A stretch of 64,000 nucleotides of DNA from Paramagnetospirillum kuznetsovii (GCF_003284725.1 NZ_PGTO01000007.1:62001-126000), one strand, 5' to 3'; counted from the stretch's first letter, positions 1-9,633 are shown. Notes: generated by a model from the sequence alone, not told the origin. Numbers and translations: made by a program.

Positions 1-687
1 CCCTAGTTTGTGGCCATCATGGGTCAAGCCTTCTCGATTGCGGGTGACGACGAAATTATCAACGCCGATTTCGCGGGCCAACCGCTCTGCCTCGACCAGT
101 TGATGCCGATTGTGGTCGAAATCGATAAACTGCCAAGCGATGATCGGCGAGGCCGCCTCTCTTTGGCGCTTAGCGGCCACCAGCCGACGCAAGTTGTCGA
201 GGACCAGGTCGATCTTGCCGCCAACTCGATAGGTTTCGTAGATCTCTTGTGTGATGCCGTCGAGCGAGATGGTCAAATAGGTTGGGCCTCTTTGAACAAT
301 GTCCTCAATTTCGGCATCGGTGAACTTGAGGCTGAAATTACTGCTAACAATGGTGGCGATACGCTGTTCCCGGGCCAAGGCGCACATGTCAAGCAGCTCT
401 TTGTTTAAGAACGGCTCGCCTTTGTGATAGAGGATCAAGGCCAGCAGGTGGCGGCCCATCTGATCGATGACGGTCTGGAAGGTTTCCAGCGTCATGTAGC
501 GTTTGTTCCGGAACGCCTCTCCACGCGGATCCTCGCCATGAAGGCAGTAAGGGCACCGCAAATTGCACAAGTTGGCGGTTTCCAGTTTGGCAACCATGGG
601 CATGGAACGGGGATGTTCACGGCCCAGAAGGTAGTCCACCGCCGCGACCGCACCATTCGCCAGGCGTGCCGGTGTGAGCGTGCCCAT
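1..687 (-). CDS. Radical SAM/SPASM-type enzyme, 3' end outside window
   Basis: This reading frame is open from about 687 down to base 1, so the C-terminus lies outside the window. About 229 residues are visible. The CxxxCxxC iron-sulfur motif of radical SAM enzymes is at residues 41-48 (CNLRCPYC). It is followed by HGEDPRGEAF and a YHKGEPFLN stretch typical of the SPASM-associated branch. The family uses S-adenosylmethionine and a 4Fe-4S cluster for radical chemistry; the substrate here is unknown, possibly a sugar or peptide linked to the glycan locus. The ATG at 687 is the first one in frame after upstream stops, but GTG at 750 and TTG at 765 are also possible. No strong ribosome site decides between them. 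Confidence 0.8.
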   Translation of the reverse strand, partial: MGTLTPARLANGAVAAVDYLLGREHPRSMPMVAKLETANLCNLRCPYCLHGEDPRGEAFRNKRYMTLETFQTVIDQMGRHLLALILYHKGEPFLNKELLDMCALAREQRIATIVSSNFSLKFTDAEIEDIVQRGPTYLTISLDGITQEIYETYRVGGKIDLVLDNLRRLVAAKRQREAASPIIAWQFIDFDHNRHQLVEAERLAREIGVDNFVVTRNREGLTHDGHKLG

Positions 688-855
688 CAAAACGTCGCGG
701 AAAATCCTGGCGCAGGAGCTGAATGTTCCTTCGTTGCGATAAACCCTCACAGGGATAGCCTGCAATCCATCACGAACCCTAACGCCTTATCCGTGGCCTC
801 GCGCGCATCATTGGCACATCTGATAACCGAAAGAGAAGATATACCAAATATATTT

Positions 856-2061
856 TTATATCAACTGCTTCTGATTATTACCCGCAGCTGCCGCCCGACC
901 GTCGAGGATACGGCGGTAAATTTCGACATAGCGGGCTTCGGTCACCGACGGTGCCCACAATTTTTTGGAAATTGCATAGGCTTGACGCCCCTGGGCCTCG
1001 CGGGTGGCATGGTCGTCCATCAGACACCGGATGGCGCGCCAATACGCATCTGGCGTATTCTCAACCAAGGTGACGATATCCTCTGTCAGTTCCGGGACCG
1101 GCCGTCCGATCCGGCGGTTGATGATGACCGGCAGCCCGGCCAGCAGTGCCTCGATCACCGACTTATTGAACTCCCAAGCCTCGGTGTGAACGACGAACAG
1201 GTCAAATTCAGCAAGCATGGCGCATAAAACGGCATTGGGCACCACCGGCTGGAAGTCGATGCGATCAACTATGTCTAATTCGACGGCCCTTGCTTTCAGC
1301 GACTGGTGCAGTGGGCCGTCACCAACCATGGTCAGCGTCACCTCGGGCAAATCGGCGACGGCACGCAGGATATTTTCAGCATTCTTCTCGTGGTACTGCC
1401 GTCCTACCGAAATGAGCCTGACCGGCGATCCCAGGGCATAATTATCCTTGTGGCGAAGAGTGGCGCCGTTCAGCACATTGTAACAAATCTCAAAATTGAA
1501 GCCGCCGAGGCGATCAAGATAAGGCAGGATCGAGCCATAGACCGGCACCACCAAATCAGCCTCAGCCAGACATCTCCTTTCCAGATCCTCCATTGCGACG
1601 TTTACCTGGACCTGCTCGGGATCGATGGAAATTCGGCGTCGGCATGGACTTTGGTCTAGGTTAGTGTGCAACGAGACCACATAGGGAATGCCAAGGGCCT
1701 GCTTGATCCGCCGGGCCGCAACGGTGTTGAAGTCGGTGCCGTGGCAGCGCACCACGGCGGGATTCAACCGTCGGGCCAGGGCGACAGCAGGTTCCGACCA
1801 AGCGTCGAACATACGCCATCGCTTGATTCCATTCGGCTCCAGGAGCGGCCTGTAATCCTCCGGAAGATTATGGATGGTCATGGCGGCGTCACCGACCATT
1901 GGCCGGACGGCATCCTCCTGGGGCCGGTCGGCGTTGGTCATCAGGATATGGACTTCGCCGAATAGATTGCCGGGATTGTAGTATCGCGGCTGCACTTCCC
2001 CCTTGGCCACCAAGGCCGAGAGCTGATCTGGGATGATGACGAGGAGAACGGGTGCGGTCAT
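856..2061 (-). CDS. GT4-type glycosyltransferase
   Basis: This 401-residue protein has the two-Rossmann-fold pattern of GT-B glycosyltransferases. The N-terminal half contains VVRCHGTDFNTVAARRIKQ and VVSLHTNLDQ. The C-terminal donor-binding half has RLISVGRQYHEKNAENIL, a typical GT4 start, then EFDLFVVHTEAWEFNKSVIEALLAGLPVI, the conserved E-x7-E region. It should transfer a nucleotide-activated sugar to a growing lipid-linked glycan at the cytoplasmic face. I chose the ATG at 2061; a GTG 36 nt upstream would add a Ser-rich leader that looks non-native. It is followed downstream by the radical SAM gene after a 168-base gap. Confidence 0.85.
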   Translation of the reverse strand: MTAPVLLVIIPDQLSALVAKGEVQPRYYNPGNLFGEVHILMTNADRPQEDAVRPMVGDAAMTIHNLPEDYRPLLEPNGIKRWRMFDAWSEPAVALARRLNPAVVRCHGTDFNTVAARRIKQALGIPYVVSLHTNLDQSPCRRRISIDPEQVQVNVAMEDLERRCLAEADLVVPVYGSILPYLDRLGGFNFEICYNVLNGATLRHKDNYALGSPVRLISVGRQYHEKNAENILRAVADLPEVTLTMVGDGPLHQSLKARAVELDIVDRIDFQPVVPNAVLCAMLAEFDLFVVHTEAWEFNKSVIEALLAGLPVIINRRIGRPVPELTEDIVTLVENTPDAYWRAIRCLMDDHATREAQGRQAYAISKKLWAPSVTEARYVEIYRRILDGRAAAAGNNQKQLI

Positions 2062-2230
2062 GGAGCCTGGGGCAATGCTGGAGGAGGACGACGCCACCGG
2101 GGCGACGATGGTACCTTGGACTATGGGAATGGTTCAAGGATGACGGGCTCTTGCCCAGCTTGGCCTCGACACGATGGCGATGCCTGGGAATAATGGACAA
2201 GGTCGTGCTCGCGATGACGAAGGGATGGTC

Positions 2231-3883
2231 ATGAGGGACGGAGGGTGGAGGGTCGCTGGGATTGCCGTCGCGATGGCCTTGCTGACCCTTGAACTTGGTC
2301 TTATCCAATTCAGGCTTTCCGGGTTGACTTTCGAGGAGCCCATCCCATCCGATCGGGTTCGTCCGTATCGGGGCAAGGCAGCGGTGATCACCCTTGTCCC
2401 GCGAGGTAAAATGCTTCTGGGATGGGCGCCCTTCGGCGATTTTGACGGCGCCCCTACTCGGTCGAGCCTGACCATGACGGTCGGTGGGGTCACCCTGCCC
2501 ACCCCACATGCAACTATCGACGATATCGTGGACCTGGGGGGTGGACGCTACCGCCATGATCGCAATTGGGATGTGATTTTCTCGATGCCCCCGGGCCGTC
2601 TAGACGGAACGGCCATTGTTCTTCGCTATACGCTTTATCCTGGTGCCACGGTGCTAGTATTTCCGATTGCTGTGGGCGTAGTGGCCGGGTGCCTGGCAGG
2701 CGGATGGCGGCGTCGGCGAATGATCGCCATCGGTCTGCGTGCCCTTGAGCAAGGATTGATCCGGTTTTGCCGGCTGGCGGAGCTTTGGTGGCAGAATTGG
2801 TCCGGCGCGGCCGCCCTCGTGTTGGCATCGCTGGCAATCGCCGTGGCGGTGGGAGAAGTGGGAGCCCGGTGGTTCGAGCCACGGATCAATACGACAATAG
2901 ATTCGATCCGTTACCAGGGACATCCGGGCTGGCAGTCGTTTCCACCCTACCACGCCATGATATTCACCAATGAGGACATGGTCACCATCCCGATCAGGTC
3001 CGACGAGTTGGGGATGCGAAATCCGCCCGGCAGTTTCGCGCTGTCCGATGTCGTTGTCTTGGGAGACTCTTTCATCGCCGGCGATAATACCGCCGAGGAT
3101 TTAACCTTTGTCAATCAGTTGAGACGCTATGGCATAAAGGCCTACAATGCTGGCATGGATGGGTCTGGAACAATCCAGCAGCTCAATTTCATTGCTCATG
3201 CCATCGACGGAGCTCGGGCGCTGAAATTGTTGGTCGTTATGGTCTATCTGGGCAACGATCTACGCGATAATTACTTTGGCGGTACCGTGCCTCCGGAGGT
3301 CAATGGAGCATACGCCTCGGCGCTATCCGCACCGGAATCGCCCGCGGAATTGTGCGACGTTCTGGCGTCGTGCCGATGGCTGTGGAGGGGGGGGGCGCGC
3401 TCGATTCTGTCCCGTCAAGCGTGGGACAGTCTGGCCAACTACACCGTCGCTGAAATGGCCTTCCTGCGGCGGGTTCCAGATCCAGCGGCGGCTCAAGCCA
3501 TCATCAACACACGCATGGCGTTGGCTAGCATCCGCGATCTTGCCGCCTCCCGCGGTGTCAAGGTTCTGGTGGTGGCAATTCCCTCCAAGGCTCAGACTCT
3601 TGGGAGTTTCCGAGAAATTTCAGGCTTTGCCATCGATAGCCGACACCAGAACTATGCCCGCGACCTGGGGCGGGCGGGTTTTTCTTGGGATCAGCCTAAT
3701 GCGATCGTCCAGGCGATTAGCGCCGAGCTTGGTCTGCCATTCCGTTCTCTATTGGAGCCGTTTCGACGCGAAGCGATGGCCGGTTTGTACTATGATTTCG
3801 ATGTCCACTGGAGCGCCAGAGGGCAGGAATTGGCGGCATCGATCACCGCTCCGGCTATCCAAGACATGCTTGCGCGGCGGTAA
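2231..3883 (+). CDS. Membrane-anchored SGNH/GDSL hydrolase-like protein
   Basis: This 550-residue protein has an N-terminal hydrophobic segment (about 8-28), another at 137-157 and a third at 192-212, then a periplasmic SGNH domain. The catalytic blocks are visible: GDS at 278-280 (nucleophile Ser280), NAGMDG at 307-312, GND at 341-343 and DVHW at 524-527 (Asp524, His526). This order fits O-acetyl-transfer or esterase proteins of the AlgJ/AlgX type that act on polysaccharides. The region before the domain (GEVGARWFEP, then SDELGMRNPP) resembles the linker in the fused SGNH protein at 37246-40002. The start at 2231 has GAAGGG six bases upstream; the ATG at 2225 is too close to it. A nine-G run lies inside the gene (3387-3395). 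Confidence 0.8.
   Translation: MRDGGWRVAGIAVAMALLTLELGLIQFRLSGLTFEEPIPSDRVRPYRGKAAVITLVPRGKMLLGWAPFGDFDGAPTRSSLTMTVGGVTLPTPHATIDDIVDLGGGRYRHDRNWDVIFSMPPGRLDGTAIVLRYTLYPGATVLVFPIAVGVVAGCLAGGWRRRRMIAIGLRALEQGLIRFCRLAELWWQNWSGAAALVLASLAIAVAVGEVGARWFEPRINTTIDSIRYQGHPGWQSFPPYHAMIFTNEDMVTIPIRSDELGMRNPPGSFALSDVVVLGDSFIAGDNTAEDLTFVNQLRRYGIKAYNAGMDGSGTIQQLNFIAHAIDGARALKLLVVMVYLGNDLRDNYFGGTVPPEVNGAYASALSAPESPAELCDVLASCRWLWRGGARSILSRQAWDSLANYTVAEMAFLRRVPDPAAAQAIINTRMALASIRDLAASRGVKVLVVAIPSKAQTLGSFREISGFAIDSRHQNYARDLGRAGFSWDQPNAIVQAISAELGLPFRSLLEPFRREAMAGLYYDFDVHWSARGQELAASITAPAIQDMLARR
3387..3395 (+). repeat. Nine-G homopolymer tract inside SGNH gene
   Basis: Nine consecutive G residues encode an Arg-Gly-Gly-Ala stretch in the SGNH hydrolase gene. 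Tracts of this length are prone to slipped-strand mispairing, and gain or loss of one base would truncate the protein before its His-containing block. Confidence 0.5.
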
Positions 3884-3930
3884 AATCAGATAACTATCAC
3901 CGTTTCTATAGGCAGCGCCACCAAGAATGG

Positions 3931-4692
3931 ATGGCTAAATATTATAACAACATGAGAGATTCATGCGGCATGTCTGTACAGGATGAATTCAAGGAATATC
4001 TACAAGATCAGCGCGATATATTCGACCGCATGATTACCGAAGATTGGGATACATACATTTCACCAGCATGGGACGTTGCTCGGAAATTCGAAGTCGCCCA
4101 GGTCATGGCGGGTTGGCAACCCAAGCTTATTCTTGATATCGGCTGCGGCTGCGGCTTCCATGACAAGGAACTTGCAGAACTTCCCTTCGTTAGCAGGGTC
4201 GATGCCTTTGACTATTCGGCCAAAAGCGTCGAAGTGGCGGAGGCGATGTATCCACACCCCAAGGTCCGCCGTTTTGTCGCCGATATGGCGACATTCTGGC
4301 CAGCCAATAAATACGATCTTGTTGTATCTTTCCAGGTGTTCGAGCACCTCGATGATCCGAATCTATATTTCGCGCGCGCGCGTGCGCTTTGTTCGTCAAA
4401 CGGCCGAATCTGTATTGTGACCCCCAACCGCCAACGGCTGGAAAACCGCCTGCGGACGTGGCGCGGGGAACCAGAGGTGTTAATGGATCCGCAGCACTTC
4501 AAGGAATATTCCATCGACGAGCTGCGACAGCTAGGCCGCGCTCACGGTCTCCGCCCAATACGCAGTTTTGGGCATACCATCTACTCCACTCGCCCTCGGT
4601 GGCTCAGCCGATTGCCGATGAAGATAGGAACCCGCCTAGGAAGTTTGTTCCCCGCTATCGCTCATGTCGTTGGTGTTGAGTTCTCGGTGTAG
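3931..4692 (+). CDS. Class I SAM-dependent methyltransferase
   Basis: This 253-residue protein has motif I of class I methyltransferases, LILDIGCGCGFHDKEL, around residues 66-81. Acidic motif II is in VDAFDYSAKSVEVA, and a motif IV-like segment is YDLVVSFQVFEHLDDP. It probably methylates a sugar hydroxyl or carboxylate of the glycan; the acceptor cannot be read from sequence. It follows the SGNH gene by 47 bases on the same strand and ends 27 bases from a convergent glycosyltransferase gene. Base composition is more AT-rich than the neighbours, especially near the start. The start is uncertain: ATGs at 3931, 3952 and 3970 all lack a clear ribosome site. Confidence 0.8.
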   Translation: MAKYYNNMRDSCGMSVQDEFKEYLQDQRDIFDRMITEDWDTYISPAWDVARKFEVAQVMAGWQPKLILDIGCGCGFHDKELAELPFVSRVDAFDYSAKSVEVAEAMYPHPKVRRFVADMATFWPANKYDLVVSFQVFEHLDDPNLYFARARALCSSNGRICIVTPNRQRLENRLRTWRGEPEVLMDPQHFKEYSIDELRQLGRAHGLRPIRSFGHTIYSTRPRWLSRLPMKIGTRLGSLFPAIAHVVGVEFSV

Positions 4693-4719
4693 TGAGATGG
4701 TAAAATAAGGTTCAGATCA

Positions 4720-5982
4720 TCATCGCGCCTGCCGGGTGGTAATCGCCTGCTTCAGCACGAGGGCGAAGCGGTGCGCGACCTGAGGGGCGTCGAATTCGGC
4801 GGCGACGCGGCGGTAGGTGGAACCGACGTCGAGACGCCCATGCGTCCACCGGGCATGCGCCTCGATCATCGCTTCAGCCAAGTTCCTGGCGTTACCGACC
4901 GGAAGTATCGGGCAGTCCAGGCGTGCGAGCAGATCAGCGGTGGCGCTGTCCGCTGGGGTGATACCTAGGACCGGCTTTGACAGTCCGATATAATCCACTA
5001 ATTTGCTGGGCAGGAAGACACTGTTTGCCACGTCGGCATCGATCACCAGCGTCAGGTCGGCACAGGTGATTTCGAACAGCGTCTCGCGATAGGGGCGTTG
5101 CCCGATCAGGGTGACGATCTCGTCCAGTCCGGCCTGGGCGATGCGATAACGCATTCCCTCCTCGATCAGGCCGATCAGGCGGATATCGAGGTCACGCGCC
5201 ACCCCGGGGTGATTCTTGGCAATCAAGGCCACGGCGTCCAGCAGTGGCTCGGCGGAACGAGCGGCGTAGAAATTTCCAGTATGAACGATGCGCATGCGGT
5301 TGAGGGCGGGAGGCTCTGGGAGTCCCTCTAGTAAATCCCGGTCGAAGGCATGGGGCACCACATAGGCGCGTTCGGACCATTGTGTCGGATACTTGCTCAT
5401 GACCAGATCACGGGTCTTGTCGGAAACGAACACCAGTGCGTCGGCCCTTTCAGCCACGGCCGCCTCGGCATTGCGCCGACGGATCATCTCAGCCGGGTCG
5501 AGGTTCACGAAATAGGGATTGTCCACCCAGGGATCGGCAAAATGGGCGACCCAGGGCAGGCCGGTCTTCGCCGCGAGCTCAAGGCCCAATTCGTGGCTCT
5601 CCCACGGGCCGGCGAAGGTGGCGAAGGCGACGTGCTCCTTCCGCGCGGCAAGGCGCAACGCGGCCTCCAGTCCCCGCTGAAACCAACGCTGGTGATGGCT
5701 TTCCTCGCGGACACCACCCAGCAGAGCCTTGACCAACGCGCGGCGAGAATGGATGGGTAGGGGATCGAGCGATACCGTTTCCATACCGGCCAGAATATCG
5801 CCATGAAGGTTGCTGAAATCGAAATCGAGGAATTGGCGAGGCTCGTAGGTGGCGGGATCGTGGGTGATGATTCCCGCGCCCCAGCCTTGACCCCGCAGAT
5901 GCTTGAGCAGACGGCCGACCTGGATGGCGCGCGGAGTCACCGTCGGCGGCATCCACATGGAGATGGCTATGAAGTTCAGCAT
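4720..5982 (-). CDS. GT4-type glycosyltransferase
   Basis: This protein of about 420 residues is GT-B like. Its N-terminus FIAISMWMPPTVTPRAIQVGRLLKHL matches glycosyltransferases that begin with a PP(x)3PRAxQ signature. PWVAHFADPWVDNPY and ADALVFVSDKTRDLV are typical of the acceptor half. RIVHTGNFYAARSAEPLLDAV starts the donor half, and SVFLPSKLVDYIGLSKPVLGIT is the substrate-holding loop. The gene overlaps the end of the upstream AsnB-type gene by 7 nt when the ATG at 5982 is used. ATG 5994 or GTG 6030 would give longer overlaps. It is the last gene of the minus-strand exporter operon. Confidence 0.85.
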   Translation of the reverse strand: MLNFIAISMWMPPTVTPRAIQVGRLLKHLRGQGWGAGIITHDPATYEPRQFLDFDFSNLHGDILAGMETVSLDPLPIHSRRALVKALLGGVREESHHQRWFQRGLEAALRLAARKEHVAFATFAGPWESHELGLELAAKTGLPWVAHFADPWVDNPYFVNLDPAEMIRRRNAEAAVAERADALVFVSDKTRDLVMSKYPTQWSERAYVVPHAFDRDLLEGLPEPPALNRMRIVHTGNFYAARSAEPLLDAVALIAKNHPGVARDLDIRLIGLIEEGMRYRIAQAGLDEIVTLIGQRPYRETLFEITCADLTLVIDADVANSVFLPSKLVDYIGLSKPVLGITPADSATADLLARLDCPILPVGNARNLAEAMIEAHARWTHGRLDVGSTYRRVAAEFDAPQVAHRFALVLKQAITTRQAR

Positions 5983-7814
5983 CGCGGCATCCATTCCCGG
6001 ACCCACATATCCAGGATCAGTAGGTTCCACAGCCGATGGCGGTCCATCATCGGCGCTTCCTCGGCCGTGCCCCGCTCCACCATGGCGGCGACGGCGGTGG
6101 GGTCCAGCCAGTTACTGAGGCGTCCTCCCCCGGCAAGACAGTCCCGCGCCCAATCGCGCAGGGGACCAGACAGCCAGTCATAGACCGGCACCGGAAACCC
6201 CTGCTTGGGGCGATTAACAATCTCCCGCGGCAGTCGAGTGGCGGCATATTGCCTCAGCACCGCCTTGGTGCACCAGTCTCCGGCCTCGTCCCTGCCGACC
6301 TTGACCGAGGTGGGGGCGCCCGCTGCCCATTCCACCAGCCGGTAGTCGAGGAAAGGCGTGCGCAACTCCAGCGACACCGCCATACTCATCCTATCCGCCT
6401 TCATCAGCAAGTCTTCCACCAGCCAGTCCTGGCAATAGACGTAGAGCATGCGATTCAGCGGCTCCCCCGAGCCGCATCGGTTCATCGTCGTGCGCACCCT
6501 GGTCATAGAGTCGGCACACTCTACCGGCTGGCGAAACATCGCCGTCTTGTCGGCCGAAGACAGGTAATTGGTCATATGGGGCGGCGGATCGGCGGCAAGG
6601 GGGTCTGCCCGGCGAACGCCGAGCCGTCGCCGCCACCACGTCGGCATCGGAAAGGCTCTGTCCCAGTCTCCCACCACCCGGTCGAAGTCGTAGCCGGCCA
6701 AAATCTCGTCCGCCCCCTCGCCCGACAGCACCACCTTGGCCGAGCCGCGCGCCAGTCGGCAGACATGGTACAGCGGCACCGAGGCCAGATCGGCCAACGG
6801 CTCATCGGTATGGTGAACGAAGCTTGGCAGTGTATCCATGAACTCGTTCCGGCCAATCACCACCTCGGTATGATTCAGTCCCAGAGCGGCGGCGACCTGT
6901 CGGGCATAGGGCAATTCGTCGGTGGCGGGGCTGTCGGCGAAGGCCACGGAGAAGGTATCGACCCGGCCGCACCCGCTTTCCGCCGCCGCAGCAGCAACCG
7001 CGCTGGAATCAAGCCCTCCACTGAGCAGAATGCCTACCGGAACGTCGGCCAACATGCGCAGCCGAACCGCATCCGAGAACAGCAGGGTAAATTCATCTTG
7101 CAAGCGCCGAGATGAACGAATTCTGGTCGGCTCCGCGTAGGGAATGTCCCACCAGCGCTCGATTGCCGGCTCGCCGCCCGGCTCCACGGTGAGGAGATGG
7201 CCGGGCGGTAGCTTGGCGACATCCCGCCAGATGGAACCGGGGCCGGGGACGTAGCGGAAGGTGAGGTAATCCCATAGCCCGCGCGGATCAAGTTCGCGAT
7301 CAACCAACCCGGAGGCCAGCAACGCCTTGATCTCCGAAGCGAACAGCAGCCGTCCGCCACGGTGATAATAATAGAGCGGTTTCACGCCCAGGCGATCACG
7401 TGCCAGAGTCAGCGTCCCCTCGCGGCCATCCCATACCGCGAAGGCGAACATACCGTTAAGCCGAGGCAGGCAATCGCGCCCCATCAGCGCCCATGCAGCC
7501 AACAGCACCTCGGTGTCGGAGGTGGTGGAAAAGCCCCAGCCCTGGGCGGCCAGTTCGGGCCGCAGTTGGGCATGGTTGTAAATCTCGCCGTTGAGCACAA
7601 TGGTGTATCGCCCATCGGGAGATGCCATCGGTTGATGGCCGTGCGCAAGGTCGAGGATTGCAAGGCGGCGCATGGCCAGACCGATATAGTCAAGCACGAC
7701 CATGCCGACATCGTCGGGTCCACGATGGAGGATGGTCGCCGCCATCGCCCCGAGCATTGTCGGGGCCGTGGCGGGATTCAGATCGGGATCGAGGACGCCG
7801 ACGATGCCGCACAT
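5976..7814 (-). CDS. asnB: AsnB-type glutamine amidotransferase (copy 1)
   Basis: This 612-residue protein starts MCGIVGVLD, so Cys2 is the N-terminal glutaminase nucleophile once Met is removed. The YTIVLNGEIYN motif of the class II glutaminase follows. The ATP-pyrophosphatase P-loop SGGLDSS is at 265-271 and LSGEGADEILAGYD lies further on. The family adenylates a carboxylate and transfers ammonia from glutamine. In glycan loci such enzymes amidate uronic acids (WbpS and WbtH are named examples), which seems likelier here than housekeeping asparagine synthesis. It is one of five copies in the window. It overlaps the downstream glycosyltransferase and follows two decayed genes. Confidence 0.9.
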   Translation of the reverse strand: MCGIVGVLDPDLNPATAPTMLGAMAATILHRGPDDVGMVVLDYIGLAMRRLAILDLAHGHQPMASPDGRYTIVLNGEIYNHAQLRPELAAQGWGFSTTSDTEVLLAAWALMGRDCLPRLNGMFAFAVWDGREGTLTLARDRLGVKPLYYYHRGGRLLFASEIKALLASGLVDRELDPRGLWDYLTFRYVPGPGSIWRDVAKLPPGHLLTVEPGGEPAIERWWDIPYAEPTRIRSSRRLQDEFTLLFSDAVRLRMLADVPVGILLSGGLDSSAVAAAAAESGCGRVDTFSVAFADSPATDELPYARQVAAALGLNHTEVVIGRNEFMDTLPSFVHHTDEPLADLASVPLYHVCRLARGSAKVVLSGEGADEILAGYDFDRVVGDWDRAFPMPTWWRRRLGVRRADPLAADPPPHMTNYLSSADKTAMFRQPVECADSMTRVRTTMNRCGSGEPLNRMLYVYCQDWLVEDLLMKADRMSMAVSLELRTPFLDYRLVEWAAGAPTSVKVGRDEAGDWCTKAVLRQYAATRLPREIVNRPKQGFPVPVYDWLSGPLRDWARDCLAGGGRLSNWLDPTAVAAMVERGTAEEAPMMDRHRLWNLLILDMWVREWMPRC

Positions 7815-7823
7815 GGGCGCTGT

Positions 7824-8165
7824 CTAACTCTTGCCGGGCTTGGAAGCGGTAATCCACAGGCTCCAGCCCCAGCGGCAGGCCAACGACTTGATCAACTGAG
7901 GCGGCAAGAGTTGGCTCCCCAGGCCCGGCAGCCAATGGTCGAGCGCCGATGGGATGTCGGTGCCCAGGGTGCGGATGGCAATATCGCGAAAACCGACGAA
8001 GAGGGTGCCCATGACCTCGTCGCGGGTCACCGGCCAGGCGTGGGGATTGCCTTCCGCCCGGCCATTCTTGTCGATGAACGAGGTGGAGCCATAGCCCAAT
8101 CCATAGGTCATCGGAATGCGGGCCCACCAGTCCCGAATATTCGCCTTGACGTCTGATCCGATCAT
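7824..8165 (-). pseudogene. Internally deleted SAM methyltransferase
   Basis: The 113-codon frame joins two pieces that belong far apart in one methyltransferase family. The first 35 residues (IRDWWARIPMTYG, then STSF) match the usual N-terminus, where xxFWxxxPMTYG precedes the SAM domain. The rest (GNPHAWPVTRDEVMGTLF to WGWSLWITASKP) matches the usual C-terminal tail. The whole catalytic Rossmann core is missing, with no DxGxGxG motif, and the frame is kept across the join near residue 36. An in-frame deletion of roughly 200 codons is the simplest reading, so the product should be inactive as a methyltransferase. It lies 9 bases upstream of AsnB copy 1. Confidence 0.65.
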
Positions 8166-8731
8166 CGTCGCCCCCGCACCATATCCCACGCGCTAGGCCG
8201 ACCGCCACCGGCACGATGACGAAACCGAACCCAAGCTCGAATACCCGCCAAGTCGACAGCCAGCGCCGCAGACGCAGCTTGTACCGCGCCTACTCGTCCA
8301 GCGCGAAGGCGCGGCGACGGCCGTTGACGGTATAGACCACTACGCCGCTCAGGCATGCCAGCGCCGCTTCGGTACGGTCCCAGCCCAGGCCGATGGCATC
8401 GCGATACAACAGAAATACCGCGTCATAGCCGCCGACAACCACAGTCCGGGCGAAATCATCGGGCGAACCGGGATGGCAGGTGAACCTCGCCTCGACGCCG
8501 TCGGGCAACGGTTCGGCGGATGCCACCGCCAGATCCTGGCGCAGATCGGGAAAGATCGCCAGCATCATTGCGAGCGGACGCGGGTTGGCTTCGTATTCGA
8601 TGAACTAACTGCGGCTGCCGCCACGGCCCCACCAAGGCTAGCTGCCGGGACACCGGCCAGGGAGCAGGGAAATCGCGGGCAATGACCAGTACCCTGGTCA
8701 GGCGCGGCGCGGCGGAAGTCAGGATCTTCAC
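8166..8731 (-). pseudogene. Decayed gene of unknown function (frameshift and stop)
   Basis: Three stretches in different frames read as parts of one protein. A GTG at 8731 overlaps the stop of the upstream deacetylase by 4 nt and begins MKILTSAAPRLTRVLVIARDF. A shift then leads to FIEYEANPRPLAMMLAIFPDL, which runs to GRRRAFALDE and a TAG. Beyond that stop, the same frame continues with KLRLRRWLSTWRVFELGFG and a hydrophobic segment. The preserved coupling to the deacetylase and the readable fragments suggest a formerly functional operon member of about 250-350 residues that has lost a middle part. I do not recognise its family. Confidence 0.55.
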
Positions 8732-9633
8732 ACCCGTCCTCCCATCACGAGTAGATCTTCGAAACCGATGGCCTTGATGCCATGATCACCAATTGCATCC
8801 AGGCAGCGGCGGAATACGTCTCCCTGGGCAACATGGGAGGGGTCGGCATACCAGTTTAATACCCCCACTTGCCGATGTTTGAACAGTTCGGCGCACGTTT
8901 CCATCATGATATTGCCATAGGCGGCGGTGACAACAGGATCGACCGGGCTGCGGACATGGGACCAACTGTCGAGAATAATGTGCGGAGCAACCCAACTGCC
9001 GCTACACGGCAGTTCGACCAAGCCGCCGACATCGACCAGCGGTCCTTTGGCCAAGCCGAGTTCCGGAAGCGACGACGATGAGAATCTGTATCCCATTGCT
9101 CGTAGAGTGTTGTATATATACTCGCGCTGAGAATTGTCCAGCAGGCCAAAATGGGGAGCACGGAAGCCCGTGGGAATTTGCCCGGTGACGGCGATTACCG
9201 CTTCGTGGCCGGCGGCGATATCCTGGGCGACTTCGGCCTCGCTAAAGCGGTCATAGAAGGTGCAGCTCCAATAGCGGCCATCCCGAAATTCGACGTGAGC
9301 GCGGCCGCCGTGGTTGATGAACCGGGCGCCCTTGGAAGCCAGTTTCCGATAGATTTCCGCAGCCTCGGTCAGCATCACCCCGGGCACGGCATAGGTGCGG
9401 GGAATTCCCCTTTCCACCAGCCATCCATCTACCATTTCTACCACCTCGGCATCTTCGTGGCGGTCGCAGTCGAACGACAGCAGCAGATACAGGCGGTCGA
9501 ACCCCTGGGCACGGGCCAGTGCACCGTAAGCTTGCCAGGTCATGGCGAGAGACGATGGCGGCGGCTGCTGCTGCCGCTTTAGCAATCCTGCCATTTGCTG
9601 CGTCATGCGTCCGATTGAACGGAGACTGATCAT
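8728..9633 (-). CDS. Polysaccharide deacetylase-like protein
   Basis: This 301-residue protein has a NodB-like start motif LLSFDCDRHEDAEVV and the companion segment INHGGRAHVEF, then TGFRAPHFGLLDNSQ, which matches the Arg-Ala-Pro motif III. FDCDRHED replaces the more usual DD pair, so metal binding by Asp and His is likely but not typical. The family removes N- or O-acetyl groups from sugars. The ATG at 9633 is preferred because GAGG lies 6 bases upstream; the frame extends upstream into the AsnB-type gene without support. Its stop overlaps a GTG of the decayed gene (GTGA). Confidence 0.75.
   Translation of the reverse strand: MISLRSIGRMTQQMAGLLKRQQQPPPSSLAMTWQAYGALARAQGFDRLYLLLSFDCDRHEDAEVVEMVDGWLVERGIPRTYAVPGVMLTEAAEIYRKLASKGARFINHGGRAHVEFRDGRYWSCTFYDRFSEAEVAQDIAAGHEAVIAVTGQIPTGFRAPHFGLLDNSQREYIYNTLRAMGYRFSSSSLPELGLAKGPLVDVGGLVELPCSGSWVAPHIILDSWSHVRSPVDPVVTAAYGNIMMETCAELFKHRQVGVLNWYADPSHVAQGDVFRRCLDAIGDHGIKAIGFEDLLVMGGRV

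Noticed and set aside
10-1227. Plus-strand frames opposite the radical SAM and first GT4 genes
   Set aside because: They lack family features, and the minus strand encodes clear protein motifs in the same region.
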